Shown: positions 7,752 to 18,600, numbered from the stretch's first letter. The stretch is DNA of 37,113 bases from UBA1573 sp034005165 (GCA_034005165.1 JAVEVE010000009.1:1-37113); one strand, 5' to 3'. Made by a program: numbers and translations. Notes: generated by a model not told the origin, from the letters alone.

Positions 7752-8996
7752 ATGACATTGCTAAAAGAGTTCACTCCTCGTCGTGTTGTTGTAACAGGTA
7801 TGGGAATCATCTCCTGCATCGGAAATTCACTCACCGAAGTTCTGGAATCTCTCAAAGAAGGAAAGTCGGGAATTACATTTTCCGAAGACTACGCAGCAAA
7901 AGGATTCCGCTCTCAAGTATTCGGATTGCCGAAAATCAATCTGGCAGAGGTTATTGACCGCCGCTTACTCCGCTTTATGGGAGATTCTGCCGCCTATGTG
8001 CACTTGGCAATGGAACAGGCAATTGCCGACGCAAAACTGACCAAAGACCTAATTAGCAACATCCGCACAGGAGCAGTAGTAGGTTCAGGCGGCCCATCGA
8101 CCCGCAATCAGGTCGAAGCAGCGCGCATTACACTTGAAACGGGAAGCCCTAAAAAGGTTGGCCCATTCATGGTTCCGCGTTGTATGTCATCAACAACATC
8201 AGCAACGCTTTGCACCAACCATGAAATCAAAGGCGTGAACTATACAATTTCATCTGCGTGCGCAACATCAGCACACTGCATCGGAAACGCAGCAGAACTG
8301 ATCGCTATGGGCAAGCAAGACATTATGTTTGCTGGCGGCGGTGAAGAACTCGATTGGACACTCTCGGCTCTGTTTGACGGCATGGGCGCAATGTCTTCCA
8401 AATATAACGAAACCCCTGAAAAGGCGTCCCGCGCTTATGATGCTGACCGTGACGGATTTATTATCGCAGGCGGTGGAGGAATGTTGGTCTTGGAAGAATA
8501 CGAACACGCCAAAGCACGCGGCGCAAAAATCTATGCAGAAGTCGTTGGCTACGGCGCAACATCTGACGGCGCCGATATGGTTGCTCCAAGCGGAGAGGGC
8601 GCAGTTCGCTGCATGAAGCAAGCTCTCGAAACATGCGATAAGCCTGTGACCTATATCAATACCCACGGAACATCGACACCTGTTGGTGACTCCAAAGAAC
8701 TGAGCGCGATTAAGGAAGTCTTTGGTGATCGTGAAAATCCGTACATCAGCTCGACCAAGTCCATGACCGGTCACTCGTTGGGGGCAACAGGCGTTCAGGA
8801 AGCAATCTATTCGCTTCTGATGATGGAACATAACTTTGTTTGCCCGAGTATCAACATCGACAATCTCGATCCGTTGGCAGAAGGCCTGAACATCGCGCGT
8901 GAACGCATTGACAATGTGAAACACCAAACTGTGTTCTCCAACTCCTTCGGATTTGGCGGAACAAACTGCACATTGGCCTTCGCAGCAGTTGAATAA
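7752..8996 (+). CDS. fabB: 3-oxoacyl-ACP synthase I
   Basis: Condenses malonyl-ACP with acyl-ACP, including the cis-3-decenoyl product of FabA, keeping the double bond. The thiolase-fold Cys-His-His triad is present: Cys in SSACATSAHCIG, His in INTHGTSTPVGD and His in STKSMTGHSLGA. The C-terminal FSNSFGFGGTNCTLAF is the usual ketosynthase ending. The length of 414 residues fits FabB/FabF. Presence beside fabA and the SACATSAHC active-site wording favour FabB over FabF. A purine-rich site (AAAGAAAGGG) precedes the start by about eight bases. fabI follows 59 bases downstream. Confidence 0.96.
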   Translation: MTLLKEFTPRRVVVTGMGIISCIGNSLTEVLESLKEGKSGITFSEDYAAKGFRSQVFGLPKINLAEVIDRRLLRFMGDSAAYVHLAMEQAIADAKLTKDLISNIRTGAVVGSGGPSTRNQVEAARITLETGSPKKVGPFMVPRCMSSTTSATLCTNHEIKGVNYTISSACATSAHCIGNAAELIAMGKQDIMFAGGGEELDWTLSALFDGMGAMSSKYNETPEKASRAYDADRDGFIIAGGGGMLVLEEYEHAKARGAKIYAEVVGYGATSDGADMVAPSGEGAVRCMKQALETCDKPVTYINTHGTSTPVGDSKELSAIKEVFGDRENPYISSTKSMTGHSLGATGVQEAIYSLLMMEHNFVCPSINIDNLDPLAEGLNIARERIDNVKHQTVFSNSFGFGGTNCTLAFAAVE

Positions 8997-9055
8997 TTAA
9001 AAAGACACGAAGACAAAAAAAACGAAAAAGAAAAATAAGAAAAGTAGGTAGTAAA

Positions 9056-9868
9056 ATGACTGGACTAATGAAAGGCAAAAAAGGCGTGATCATGGGGGTG
9101 GCTAATAACTACTCCATCGCATGGGGCATCGCCAAATCTTGCGCAGAACAAGGCGCAGAAATGGCCTTCACCTATCAAGGCGACGCCTTTAAAAAACGTG
9201 TTGAGCCATTGGCTGCCGAAATCGGTGTCAAAACCCTGATCGATTGCGACGTGTCCAATATGGACTCTCTCGACCGCACCTTTGCTCAAATTGAAAAAGA
9301 AATGGGACAAATCGACTTCCTCGTACACTCGATTGCGTTCTCAAACAAGGAAGAGCTGAAAGGTCGCTACGTTGACACAACACTTGAAAACTTCCTGAAC
9401 TCGATGAATATTTCCTGCTACTCCTTCACAGCAGTGATGAAGCGTGCAGCCCCATTGATGAAAGACGGCGGATCAGCCGTTACCCTGTCATACTACGGCG
9501 CAGAAAAAGTCATGCCGTTCTATAACGTGATGGGCGTCGCGAAAGCAGCCCTAGAAAGCTCCGTTCGCTACCTCGCAATGGATTTGGGCCAAGACAATAT
9601 CCGTGTCAACGCCATCTCCGCTGGCCCGATGCGTACCCTCGCAGGCTCAGCCATCGGCGGCGCACGCAAAACCTTCAAATACAACTCCGTGTCCGCACCG
9701 CTTCGTCGCAACGTCGATCTGGAAGAATTGGGCAGCACAGGCGTTTACCTGCTCTCCGATATGTCCTCGGCAGTCACAGGCGAAATTCACTATGTGGATT
9801 GCGGCTTTAACGTCGTCGGTATGTGCCCCGCCGACCGCTGGGACGACCTGATGGGCGATGGGGAGTAA
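9056..9868 (+). CDS. fabI: Enoyl-ACP reductase [NADH]
   Basis: Carries out the last reduction of each elongation cycle (trans-2-enoyl-ACP to acyl-ACP). Visible family signs are the divergent SDR cofactor loop GVANNYSIAWGIAK, DCDVSNMDSL, HSIAFSN, the catalytic Tyr-x6-Lys in FYNVMGVAKAALE, and RVNAISAGPMRTLAGSAI. The product is 270 residues, normal for FabI. The start follows AAGTAGG by about six bases; an internal ATG four codons on is a possible alternative. It is the last gene of the fabA-fabB-fabI set and is closed by a terminator at 9880. The reductase is the triclosan-type target class. Confidence 0.96.
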   Translation: MTGLMKGKKGVIMGVANNYSIAWGIAKSCAEQGAEMAFTYQGDAFKKRVEPLAAEIGVKTLIDCDVSNMDSLDRTFAQIEKEMGQIDFLVHSIAFSNKEELKGRYVDTTLENFLNSMNISCYSFTAVMKRAAPLMKDGGSAVTLSYYGAEKVMPFYNVMGVAKAALESSVRYLAMDLGQDNIRVNAISAGPMRTLAGSAIGGARKTFKYNSVSAPLRRNVDLEELGSTGVYLLSDMSSAVTGEIHYVDCGFNVVGMCPADRWDDLMGDGE

Positions 9869-9879
9869 AGGAATTTAAG

Positions 9880-9902
9880 ACGAGCCGCACGGCTCGTTTT
9901 TT
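9880..9902 (+). terminator. Intrinsic terminator after fabI
   Basis: ACGAGCC (9880-9886) pairs with GGCTCGT (9891-9897), followed by six T. It lies 11 bases after the fabI stop codon and separates the fatty-acid genes from the AT-rich gene at 9923. Confidence 0.88.
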
Positions 9903-9922
9903 AATTTGAAGAAAAAGTATAT

Positions 9923-10633
9923 ATGCCAAAAGTTTTAACAGAAGAAGAGTTGGGTAATTTATTTCAAAAACTATTTGAGGATGCAATTCTTGCTCATAAC
10001 TACTTTGTTCTATTGACTGATATAAATAATAGTAGAAAGGAATACTGGAGAGAATTCGCACAATCAGAAACTTTCTGGTATTTGGTGCAAAGTTCAATTA
10101 AGGAGGCGATGGGTGTATCGTTGTGTAGAGTCTACATAGGCCAAGACGACAAGAAAAACCTAACTCTCTATAGGCTTTTAAATGATATATGTGAATATTC
10201 ATGTTATTTCAATGAAGAGAATTTTAGAAAAAGATTAAAAGACAATCAGTTTTTAGAGTCCTTGTGCGAGATGAATCGAACAGTTTCTACGCAAGATATA
10301 GATGACGATAAAGATATTGTCTGTGAGAAAAAGAATCCTTTGGTAAAACGTTTAATGCTATGGCGGCATCATAGATTTATGCACGCCAGCTATAGTGTGG
10401 CAAAGGGCAATAATACAGTCTTAAAGAGTAACCCTTTGAATGATTCTGAAGTAAAAGAACTCATTGAAAACTCTATAAAAATCCTAAATAAGTACTCTCA
10501 TCTCTTTAGGGCGGAGACTCGCCTTAAAGATATAATTGGCAAAGAAGATTTCTTACATACTTTAAAACTTGTAAGATTAGGTATAGAAAAGAAAGATAAA
10601 GAATTTCAAGAATTAGTGGATCAATTTAATTAA
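9923..10633 (+). CDS. HEPN/AbiU2-like protein
   Basis: A 236-residue, helical, charged protein. The order of segments recalls AbiU2-type HEPN proteins: a first helix with an acidic residue and AHNYFVLLTDIN, then SETFWYLVQSSIKEAMGVSLCRVY, then LTLYRLLNDI, and later LMLWRHHRFMHASYS, which contains the Arg-x(4-6)-His signature of HEPN ribonucleases (RHHRFMH). Known AbiU2 members are linked to abortive phage defence. That this one cuts RNA is inference from the motif. Base use is clearly more AT-rich than the fab genes, and it sits alone between two conserved genes, which suggests acquisition. Its stop overlaps the stop of the convergent methyltransferase gene. Confidence 0.6.
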   Translation: MPKVLTEEELGNLFQKLFEDAILAHNYFVLLTDINNSRKEYWREFAQSETFWYLVQSSIKEAMGVSLCRVYIGQDDKKNLTLYRLLNDICEYSCYFNEENFRKRLKDNQFLESLCEMNRTVSTQDIDDDKDIVCEKKNPLVKRLMLWRHHRFMHASYSVAKGNNTVLKSNPLNDSEVKELIENSIKILNKYSHLFRAETRLKDIIGKEDFLHTLKLVRLGIEKKDKEFQELVDQFN

Positions 10634-11811
10634 ATACCTATCACCCTCTCCAAATAATGCTGGCCAATTCCGTAAGCGGATTTGGCCGCTTTTATTTTCT
10701 CAAGAAGGTCTGGGGAGCGGGCGGGGTGCTTATCCGTAAGGGTCGCAACAATCAAGACATTCTTGGGCGTGTGAGCATCGGACACGAATTCGAACACTTT
10801 TGTGGAATAACCGCAATATTCAAGGATCAGTGCGCGTAAGCCGTCCGTAACCATCTCTGCCTGCCGCTCAAGGAACGTCCCGTATTTCAACAAGAAATCC
10901 TGATCGTTGGCATGTTTGTTTTTCTCCATCTCGCGGCGGATTTGTTTGTGACAACAGGGCGCGACAACAATCAAATCGGCCTCTGCCGCAATGCCCTTGG
11001 CTATGGCATCATCGGTCGCCGTATCACACGCATGAAGCGCGATGAGAATATTCGCGCCCGTCGTGTCATACCCGTCAATCGTGCCTTGAGAAAAAGACAA
11101 ACGAGAAAACCCGTTTTTAACGGCAATGCTGTTGCACAGATCAACCATATCTTGACGATACTCAACGCCAGTTACATGGGCTTTGACTTTCTGCGCCCGA
11201 AGATAATCATAAAGCGCAAAAGTCAGATATCCTTTGCCCGATCCCATATCGACAATTTTCAAATCATCATTTTGGGGCAGGGATTTAATCAACCCGCTCA
11301 AAATCTCGATATATTTGTCAATCTGGCGGAACTTGTCTTGCGCGTTTTTATAAACCTGTCCTTTTTCATCCGTGATTTTAAGGTCATGCAGATATGGACG
11401 GTTTTCCGTCTCAACCAATCTGTTCTTCGCGCGGTCATGGGACGGGTCGGGAATATCCGTACTGCTCGGCGGCTTCACTTTCAACTTGCCGTTCTCCAGA
11501 ACAAAATCATTGGCAGCCGTGAACAGTTCGGCACGACCAAACCCGTTATGAAGATAATCAAAAAGCAACTCTATCGCCTGAGCATGATCATAATTTTTGA
11601 CAATATCGCGCGTTTTGTACCGATAGGTAAAACTGATCTTGTCCGCACGTTTAATGGTCACGCGCCGCGCTATGATTTGCTTCAAGTCTTTTTCAGAGCC
11701 TTTATATGCCCCCAAAGTCAGCTTAATAAAATTCTGCATCTCAAGGCTGGCTTGAAATGCAGACATAAAATCGGATAGGGAAGGAGCGGCGTTCATATTC
11801 ATAAACGGCAA
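10630..11811 (-). CDS. Class I SAM-dependent methyltransferase (Methyltransf_32-like)
   Basis: 393 residues. The C-terminal half is a Rossmann-fold methyltransferase: motif I VDMGSGKGYLTFALYDYL, the acidic ribose-binding loop VTGVEYRQDMVDLC, then LIALHACDTATDDAI and VVAPCCHKQ. The LHACDTATD and APCCHK pair is typical of the PF13679 group that also contains Trm13/METTL25-like proteins, so an RNA substrate is plausible but unproven. The N-terminal half (residues 1-170) is an extra domain with basic strands (IARRVTIKRADKISFTYRYK). No signal peptide. It is convergent with the HEPN-like gene, sharing three to four bases at the stops. Confidence 0.82.
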   Translation of the reverse strand: MPFMNMNAAPSLSDFMSAFQASLEMQNFIKLTLGAYKGSEKDLKQIIARRVTIKRADKISFTYRYKTRDIVKNYDHAQAIELLFDYLHNGFGRAELFTAANDFVLENGKLKVKPPSSTDIPDPSHDRAKNRLVETENRPYLHDLKITDEKGQVYKNAQDKFRQIDKYIEILSGLIKSLPQNDDLKIVDMGSGKGYLTFALYDYLRAQKVKAHVTGVEYRQDMVDLCNSIAVKNGFSRLSFSQGTIDGYDTTGANILIALHACDTATDDAIAKGIAAEADLIVVAPCCHKQIRREMEKNKHANDQDFLLKYGTFLERQAEMVTDGLRALILEYCGYSTKVFEFVSDAHTPKNVLIVATLTDKHPARSPDLLEKIKAAKSAYGIGQHYLERVIGI

Positions 11812-11841
11812 TTTACATGGAACGCGCCCTTGGGGGAAGCT

Positions 11842-12900
11842 TTATCCTGCAAGTAGTGGATAATCTGTATATCCTGACGCTCCACCCTCGTAAAAGCTGG
11901 ATGGATCAGGCGGATTAAGCCCAGCACCAGCCTTAAAACGCTCGACTAAGTCAGGGTTCGCAATATAGAGCTTTCCAAAGGCAACAGCATCGGCTTTACC
12001 TGCAGCCAAGAGATCATTACCGCTTTGAAAGGACATAGATTCATTCGCTATCAATACGCCTCCAAACTCTTTCTTCAGGAGTGGGGAAATACTGTCATCC
12101 GCTTGATGTTCACGTGTGCAGATAAAGGCAATCCCGCGTCTGCCTAACTCCCTCGCAACATAAGAAAACGTCTCGGTCTTTGTGCTGTCTCCCATGTCAT
12201 GGGCATCTGCACGCGGTGCCAAATGCATTCCGACACGTCCTACTCCCCAGACATCTATGACCGCATCAGTCACTTCCAGCATCAGACGGGCACGGTTCTC
12301 GATTGATCCGCCATAAACATCATCCCGTTTATTAGTACTGTCTTGCAAGAATTGATCGAGCAGATAACCGTTGGCCCCGTGTATCTCGACACCGTCAAAG
12401 CCTGCGGCTTTGGCATTTTCAGCACCTTTACGATAGGCGGCAACGATCTCTGGTATCTCCGAGAGTTGCAAAGAGCGCGGCGTCACATATTCGGTAATTG
12501 GTCGCACAAGTGAGACATGACCCGCAGGTTTAATGGCACTTGGCGCAACCGGCAATTCGCCATTCAGGAAGAGCGGATGCGAAATGCGTCCGACATGCCA
12601 TAGTTGAAGGACAATCTTTCCGCCTTTGGCATGAACAGCGTCAGTCACCTTGCGCCACCCTGTAACTTGCTCATCTGACCAAATTCCTGGTGTGTTAGCA
12701 TACCCGACTCCCGTAGGCGTAACACAGGTTGCCTCGGTAATAATCATTCCCGCACTGGCACGCTGCGCGTAATATTCTACCATCAAATCGTTTGGGACAC
12801 GTCCTTCGTTGTTCGCTCGTGATCTGGTAAGGGGGGCCATAATCACCCGATTCTGTAGCTCAAGATCCCCGATTTTTAATGGTTCGAGTAATGTCGTCAT
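11842..12900 (-). CDS. nemA: Old yellow enzyme family alkene/N-ethylmaleimide reductase
   Basis: FMN-dependent NAD(P)H reductase acting on activated double bonds, nitro compounds and similar electrophiles. Family signs are the N-terminal LKIGDLELQNRVIMAPLTRSRA, LWHVGRISHP, the substrate-binding HGAN in GVEIHGANGYLLDQFL, YGGSIENRARLMLEV, and the NemA-type end FYEGGASGYTDYPLL. The start at 12900 (MTTLLEP) is preceded by GGGGA at about seven bases. The frame upstream to 12951 lacks family sequence. At 352 residues it is a typical NemA/OYE of the single-domain class. The gene is transcribed away from the large operon that begins at 13178. Confidence 0.93.
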   Translation of the reverse strand: MTTLLEPLKIGDLELQNRVIMAPLTRSRANNEGRVPNDLMVEYYAQRASAGMIITEATCVTPTGVGYANTPGIWSDEQVTGWRKVTDAVHAKGGKIVLQLWHVGRISHPLFLNGELPVAPSAIKPAGHVSLVRPITEYVTPRSLQLSEIPEIVAAYRKGAENAKAAGFDGVEIHGANGYLLDQFLQDSTNKRDDVYGGSIENRARLMLEVTDAVIDVWGVGRVGMHLAPRADAHDMGDSTKTETFSYVARELGRRGIAFICTREHQADDSISPLLKKEFGGVLIANESMSFQSGNDLLAAGKADAVAFGKLYIANPDLVERFKAGAGLNPPDPSSFYEGGASGYTDYPLLAG

Positions 12901-13177
12901 AAATTCCCCGTCTGTTATATTGAGTGTGAAGTTACATTTACAAATCCTCAATCACAAATATTTCATCGTACTTAAAATTCAAGTGTTAATAAGCGGACTC
13001 TGAAATAAAGCGGATGCGATAAATTCATAAGTAAAGTTTGTGGTTTCATAAACGAAGAACGCGCGATAAAATTTTTTTAAAATTAACCAAAAAACATTTG
13101 TGCTAAGCAAAAAAATATGTAGGAGTATTCACGTGTGAGATTAAAAGTATTTAGTACAACAGACTACGGAAGTGGCC

Positions 13178-15595
13178 ATGCTGCACGAAGAAGCCTTTTT
13201 GTCTCCGCATTATTTTACCGGCGAGTTTCGGTACTCTGATGATATTTCCCGACATATTGATGAAGAACGCTTCAAGGCATTAAAGCGACAGTTTCGTAAT
13301 AAATACGATGATTTTTACCATCCGTATTTTGCAAAATATGGAGATAAATTGAATGCTAATAAAGCCTTGATTTCTGTGGCCTTTGAGCTGTTCAGAGATG
13401 TGCATGGACATCTGCCTTTAGCCTACAAAAACTGTGCTATTTCAAGCGGGACTTGGGCGCATCTGGATGCTGTGCAAAACGGGCACTTTACAACAGATAG
13501 GCTATCCAGAATCGTAGGGTCCGACTGGCATACACGGACCATCAAGGACAATAGCCAGCGCAGCTTGGAACGTATTGAACGTATTAGGGATCTCTTTTTA
13601 GAGGTCTTTTTTATTGCCCCAACAATGTTTGAAGGGAGCACAAGAGTCTTTTCGAAAGGTTATGGACGTGTCTTGACGGATATTCCCTTTCAGGCAGAAG
13701 AATATATGGCTTTCTGGAATATGATCATTGATCTCACACAAGGGTTTGTTCTTGACGATGTTCGTCTGGATACGCCTGATATTGATCGTGTCCAGAAAGA
13801 AATTGAGATGGTTCGCTCCGGGAGGAGTGGCCTTCTCGATACTCGTCCGATCCTGCAAACATCAGATTGGGCGAACTCGAGAAATTCCATATACGAAATG
13901 GCTCGAGGAAATTATATCCGGTTTGGATTACACCCGCTCAGGCCCGATGCAAAAATGGATATGCGGGTTTATGATCAGGAATCCCATCGGCTTTACCACG
14001 CACGACTGATTGATACTCTCAAGCCGGTTTTGCAAAATATTTTACGTTGGGCTCCACAGGGTATAGCGGTGGATTCTGCTGTAATAACGGCAGCACGGTT
14101 GATGAATTTGCATAGAATGCGTATTGACCCTGCCTATAACAGAATGCAGGAGGCTCCTTTAGAGCTAGATACTATAAATCCAAAATTGGCAAAGCCAACA
14201 CAAGCCGAATGTAGAGAATTCAATGTATTGTTAGAAAAATTCGAACCGTTCCTGATGGAATATCTCCCGTATCTTGTTAATCCGAATGGTCTCTATGCTG
14301 ATTACTCAGAGGCCCAAAAAAAGCATCCGATTAAACCTAAAAATATTGGTGAAGTGTCTATAAAATGGCAAAAGGAAAATATACCCCAAAACCTATGTCT
14401 GGATCTCTGGGCCCTGACAGAAAATAAAGGATATGACGCAATACGCCCCAAACCAGCGCAGAAATTTATACACGGATCATATCGCCCTCAACGCAGGCAA
14501 CATGACTTTGAAAAACAACCATTTGATAGGGATACCCCTGAAATCTGGAAAGACGAACCTTTTGAGCTTCTTGATCCGATGTTTATGCAATTAGCCAAAT
14601 CGCATATTGGTGTGCTTGAGATTATAGCCAGAAATTCAAACAGCCCAGAGTATCGTGGGGTATATTCAGACATGAAACGAGGCGAGTTGGCATTAGACAT
14701 AGCCTCTGTAAACGGAATGTCGGATTTGTCTCATCTTGCCGGGGCATTGGGAAAAAGTTTTTCGTCTTTGGTGCGAGATAAAAATCTCCATAAAACGAAT
14801 GCTCGGATGCAACGTGCAAGAAAGGTTCACGTTAAAAGTTTTCAAGTATCATGTGCGGCTTTTGGAACATCAAATATTGTAGCTTTGAATACACATATCA
14901 ATGAACAGAGAAAAAACTTCATAGGACCAGGACCAAATGCGACACCTGCCGAGTATCGTCTGGCAATTATGATGGAGATGCTGCGCAGAAATTTTACAAG
15001 TTTTGAGTTCGAAAAAAACTGGGAAGCATCAGAAGATGCATGCCGTTTGATGCTTTTGGCGACAAAAATCGAATTTGGTCTGGTAAAACGTCCGGCAGGC
15101 AATGACACAGATCTAAGAGTTGTCAACGAAGATCAGGAATATATCTCTTTTGCAGATAGGATTATACGGCTGCATACCTATCTACAAAAATTAAAAGAAG
15201 ATACTGTCGTAAAAAGAGCCGTTATCGAGCGGAATTCTGAAGTTTTGGAAGGATACGGTATTCATCATATCAGCCTGACACTAGCAAGGATGTTAGAGAT
15301 ATACGATTGTTTGATAGATCAGGCACATAACAATAATCGGTTTGAGCTTCGTCGGATTGATAGCGCCAATCTCATTTTCTTTTCTGAAAATATTCATTCA
15401 ATTGCACCGATAAGGGAATCTGCGGCGCGTGCTGTTAGGAAAGAATGGTGCTGGCTATGGCAAGAAACAGACTTTGATGGACTCCGTCAAGAATATAAAG
15501 ACAAGTGGATGGAAATACAGGGTGTGCAAGCAAAGAACATTGGGAGGGATCCGGATCATTCGCGATATGTCGTGAACAGATACGGTCCAAGATAA
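13178..15595 (+). CDS. First gene of the nuclease operon: unknown protein, 805 aa
   Basis: Unrecognised. GGAAG sits five bases before the ATG at 13178, so I prefer it to the GTG at 13172, which would overlap that site. The protein is large, charged, seems mainly helical, and has no signal peptide or membrane helix, so it is probably cytosolic. Segments that may help a search are SGTWAHLDAVQNGHFTTDRL (about residue 90), RKVHVKSFQVSCAAFGTSN (about residue 555, basic) and EYRLAIMMEMLRRNFTSFEFE. I can see no nuclease, helicase, ATPase or kinase motif. It is followed after 37 bases by the RNase J-like gene on the same strand, so it most likely works with it. Base composition is AT-rich compared with the fab genes. 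Confidence 0.8.
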   Translation: MLHEEAFLSPHYFTGEFRYSDDISRHIDEERFKALKRQFRNKYDDFYHPYFAKYGDKLNANKALISVAFELFRDVHGHLPLAYKNCAISSGTWAHLDAVQNGHFTTDRLSRIVGSDWHTRTIKDNSQRSLERIERIRDLFLEVFFIAPTMFEGSTRVFSKGYGRVLTDIPFQAEEYMAFWNMIIDLTQGFVLDDVRLDTPDIDRVQKEIEMVRSGRSGLLDTRPILQTSDWANSRNSIYEMARGNYIRFGLHPLRPDAKMDMRVYDQESHRLYHARLIDTLKPVLQNILRWAPQGIAVDSAVITAARLMNLHRMRIDPAYNRMQEAPLELDTINPKLAKPTQAECREFNVLLEKFEPFLMEYLPYLVNPNGLYADYSEAQKKHPIKPKNIGEVSIKWQKENIPQNLCLDLWALTENKGYDAIRPKPAQKFIHGSYRPQRRQHDFEKQPFDRDTPEIWKDEPFELLDPMFMQLAKSHIGVLEIIARNSNSPEYRGVYSDMKRGELALDIASVNGMSDLSHLAGALGKSFSSLVRDKNLHKTNARMQRARKVHVKSFQVSCAAFGTSNIVALNTHINEQRKNFIGPGPNATPAEYRLAIMMEMLRRNFTSFEFEKNWEASEDACRLMLLATKIEFGLVKRPAGNDTDLRVVNEDQEYISFADRIIRLHTYLQKLKEDTVVKRAVIERNSEVLEGYGIHHISLTLARMLEIYDCLIDQAHNNNRFELRRIDSANLIFFSENIHSIAPIRESAARAVRKEWCWLWQETDFDGLRQEYKDKWMEIQGVQAKNIGRDPDHSRYVVNRYGPR

Positions 15596-15632
15596 AAACA
15601 AACTGTCTAACTTGCGACTGAGTTGAATTATA

Positions 15633-18600
15633 ATGATCAAAAATAGCAGAGATTTTCTTGAGGATCTTGGGTTAAGGCTTGTAAGCAATAAGCCCTATGA
15701 GAAAAGAAGAATTCATATTGATAAAGGTGAAATTGATCCTAAAAGCTTTGGCGGTATTGCCATGCTTTCGACTGGAACTCTCGATGAATTGGGGTTGTTG
15801 ATGGACCTGAACGTCCGTTATTGGGCAATTCATCCAGACGGGCGTTACGAATTGCAAAATCTTTTTGAAATTGAGTGTGAACCGGTTGATAAAAAGAATG
15901 TCAGGATAAAGAATTTATTTGTAATGGGGCGTCCGATCTCTATTGGGGATGGTAGGGCCGTTGATAATATTGTTGAAGCTATGCGCAGAGTCCATATCAA
16001 TCTCAGGGATCGGGAATATGAAATACCGAATATTCCTGAAATATTAAGAGATTGCCGGGTAGAAGACATTATTGGTGAACATATTCCGCTACCTGGGTTT
16101 CATGAAAAAGTACGATTATATTTTCCGATATCAACAAATTTCAATATCGCAGCAAGACATCAAGATCATCCGGAAGTTATGTTGCCTCTTGATGCTATTC
16201 GGCCACTTATGGGGGTAAGAAAAAATACGATTGACACAGATCATTCTTATGTAGGGGGGGATGAAGTAAGTGCTCGGGGGACATTGCCTGAAGTAGGTAG
16301 AAAATTCTCAGTACGATCAAAATTAAAGAAAAGAAAAAAAGGAAAAGGCCAAGACTTACGTGATTTAATCATTAACCAAAAAGAATTGGATATTCCTGAA
16401 AATTCGAAAGAAACAGAAATTATGTTCTCAAGATGGGAGGTCCATAAGGTATCAAAAAGAAAAGACCATTCTTATGCGCGTATAGTTGGCTTGAAAATAT
16501 TCAAACACAATATGCTGCATGATACTTTTCGAAGGTTTATGGGCGCACTTGGCGTGCTCAATAAATCCCATGCGGATATGTTAAAACTTGGAGACTATCC
16601 GAAAATTTTGGATCATCTTGCTGAATATGGTTTGCTTGATATCATCCAAACATCCAGTGTCCAACCAGGAAGGGAGGGTAGGCTTGTTCTAACTTCAATG
16701 GGTGGGAATAACCTCAGAGAAATTGTTCCAGGTGTAGGGGAAGATATTGGAGGAAACTGTAAAGTAGTTGAAACCCAATGGCCTGACAGACGATCTGGGA
16801 CTGTTAAAAAAGTCGGTGTTATTTTTGATTTGGGAGCTTACATCATTCGTAACCAGTCCGAATGGACGGGAGGAGGTCCGGATATCATTGAAAAACTTTC
16901 GTATAGCAAAGATATTTTTATATCACACCATCATCTGGACCACCTCGATTTTATAATTCCTTATATTAAAAGAGGCCTGATCTCTCCTGGACATACATTG
17001 CATATGACTCCGGAAGTTTGGGAAATGGCAAAAGATAAACTAGCCAAATGGGGAGTTAAAAAAGATTCTCCTTTCATGCCACGGGTAAATATATTAAAGG
17101 GAGCTGGTGTGATTGATATTAAGGACGCCCGCGGACGACTTAGAATGTCGATTGCCTACGGCGTAGATGCTGTACCTCATTCTGCAAGAGATACGCCATT
17201 TATCGCTTATGGACGAAACGGAAAGCGTATACTCGGGTCATATATGTATCTGGGGGATATGCGCTTTGACGAGGACTGGTTTGATGTGCATGACAGTGCT
17301 TTCTGGGATCCTGCGAAGTTAATGACAGATCATGATCCATCTTTAATTAAACAATCAAGAAGTTTGATACCGACCTACACGGAGCAGGATGGAACATCAG
17401 TCAAGCGTATGGGGAGGTCGCCAAGAGAAAGAGAAATTGTAGAAAACTGTGTGTTTATCTTAAATAAATGCTTTCCCGATAAGCATGCACTTGTTCCGAT
17501 CATTGGAACAAATGATGGGCGCAGAGAGAGTGGATTGCAAGTTGCAAATCTAACAAATCGTAAGGTTACGGCTCTGGGATCTGCAGTTGAGAAGATATTT
17601 GCAATTGGGAATAAACACGGCGTTAACCCATACAAATGCCCACGACCGGAACAGGGCACATATAAAGGAATTAAAGATTACCTGTCCTGGCATGCGGCGC
17701 AACACAACATCAGTCCGACTGTTTATGCTGGTAGAACGTCTGATACTGTCAAGGGATGGTTTAAAAACGATAATCCAGGATCAATAATGGCTTTCTTATC
17801 AGGGTCGCAAGGTACGGATATTGAAAAAGACTCAGTGACTTATAAGCTTTCTGAAGGAACATCCTATTTTGATGCTGATCCCGAGACATCCTCTACAGCA
17901 TTGCCTGCCGATTTAAAAGATTGGGTAGTGTTACTTTCGCAAAGTGCCATACCTGGAAATAGAGATGCGCAACATAAGATGGTTCTGCGATTAGCTGGGA
18001 GAGGAGCGTGTGTGCTTGAGCCTATAGATGACGGTGTATGCATTCATAACGCAGGAGATTTGTCTGAACGGATAAAGAAGGTATTTTTCGAGCATGGAAA
18101 ATTTGTCGAAGCAGAGAGAAATACTCTTGTTATCAGACAATTTCCGATCCATGCATCCGGACATGGGCGAAATGGCGATTTCCGACTTTGGTTGAATAAA
18201 TTACAGGCAAAATATTTTGGTCTTCATCATACGGATGACATGGAAGCTGTACAAGTTGCCTATGACACAATTGAAAAGGAAGGAAAAAATCATCCCGGCA
18301 GAGTCTTTCACAATGCTGAAGAAGTTGAAATAGGTTTAGAGCTCGTCACGGTCATAGGAAGGACACATACATCTATCATCCTAACGCGCGAGATAGCTGA
18401 AGAAGGGAAGCATTATAATAAACGTCTGGAAGCCGAGAGGGTCGTTGTCTTGGATGATCGTTCTCCGTTTTTCGATTCAGGACTTCGCGGATCAGCAAAT
18501 GGTGTTTTTAAAACAGAGTTCGGTGTAGAAGATATTGAGGATATACGAAAATCATCTGTGCAGAGTTCAAAATCAGGAAGTGTTATTTCTATATTCTCAC

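Noticed and set aside
8268..8927. 219-codon minus-strand reading frame
   Set aside because: Antisense to fabB, which has all catalytic residues; it is cysteine- and histidine-rich as expected of a shadow frame.
10912..11778. 288-codon plus-strand reading frame
   Set aside because: It lies wholly antisense inside the methyltransferase gene, whose SAM-binding motifs are clear; its translation resembles no protein family.
12901..13177. Promoter or attachment repeat before the large operon
   Set aside because: The stretch is AT-rich and must hold the operon promoter, but no -35/-10 pair with good spacing and no copy of the tRNA-Ser segment could be found in it.
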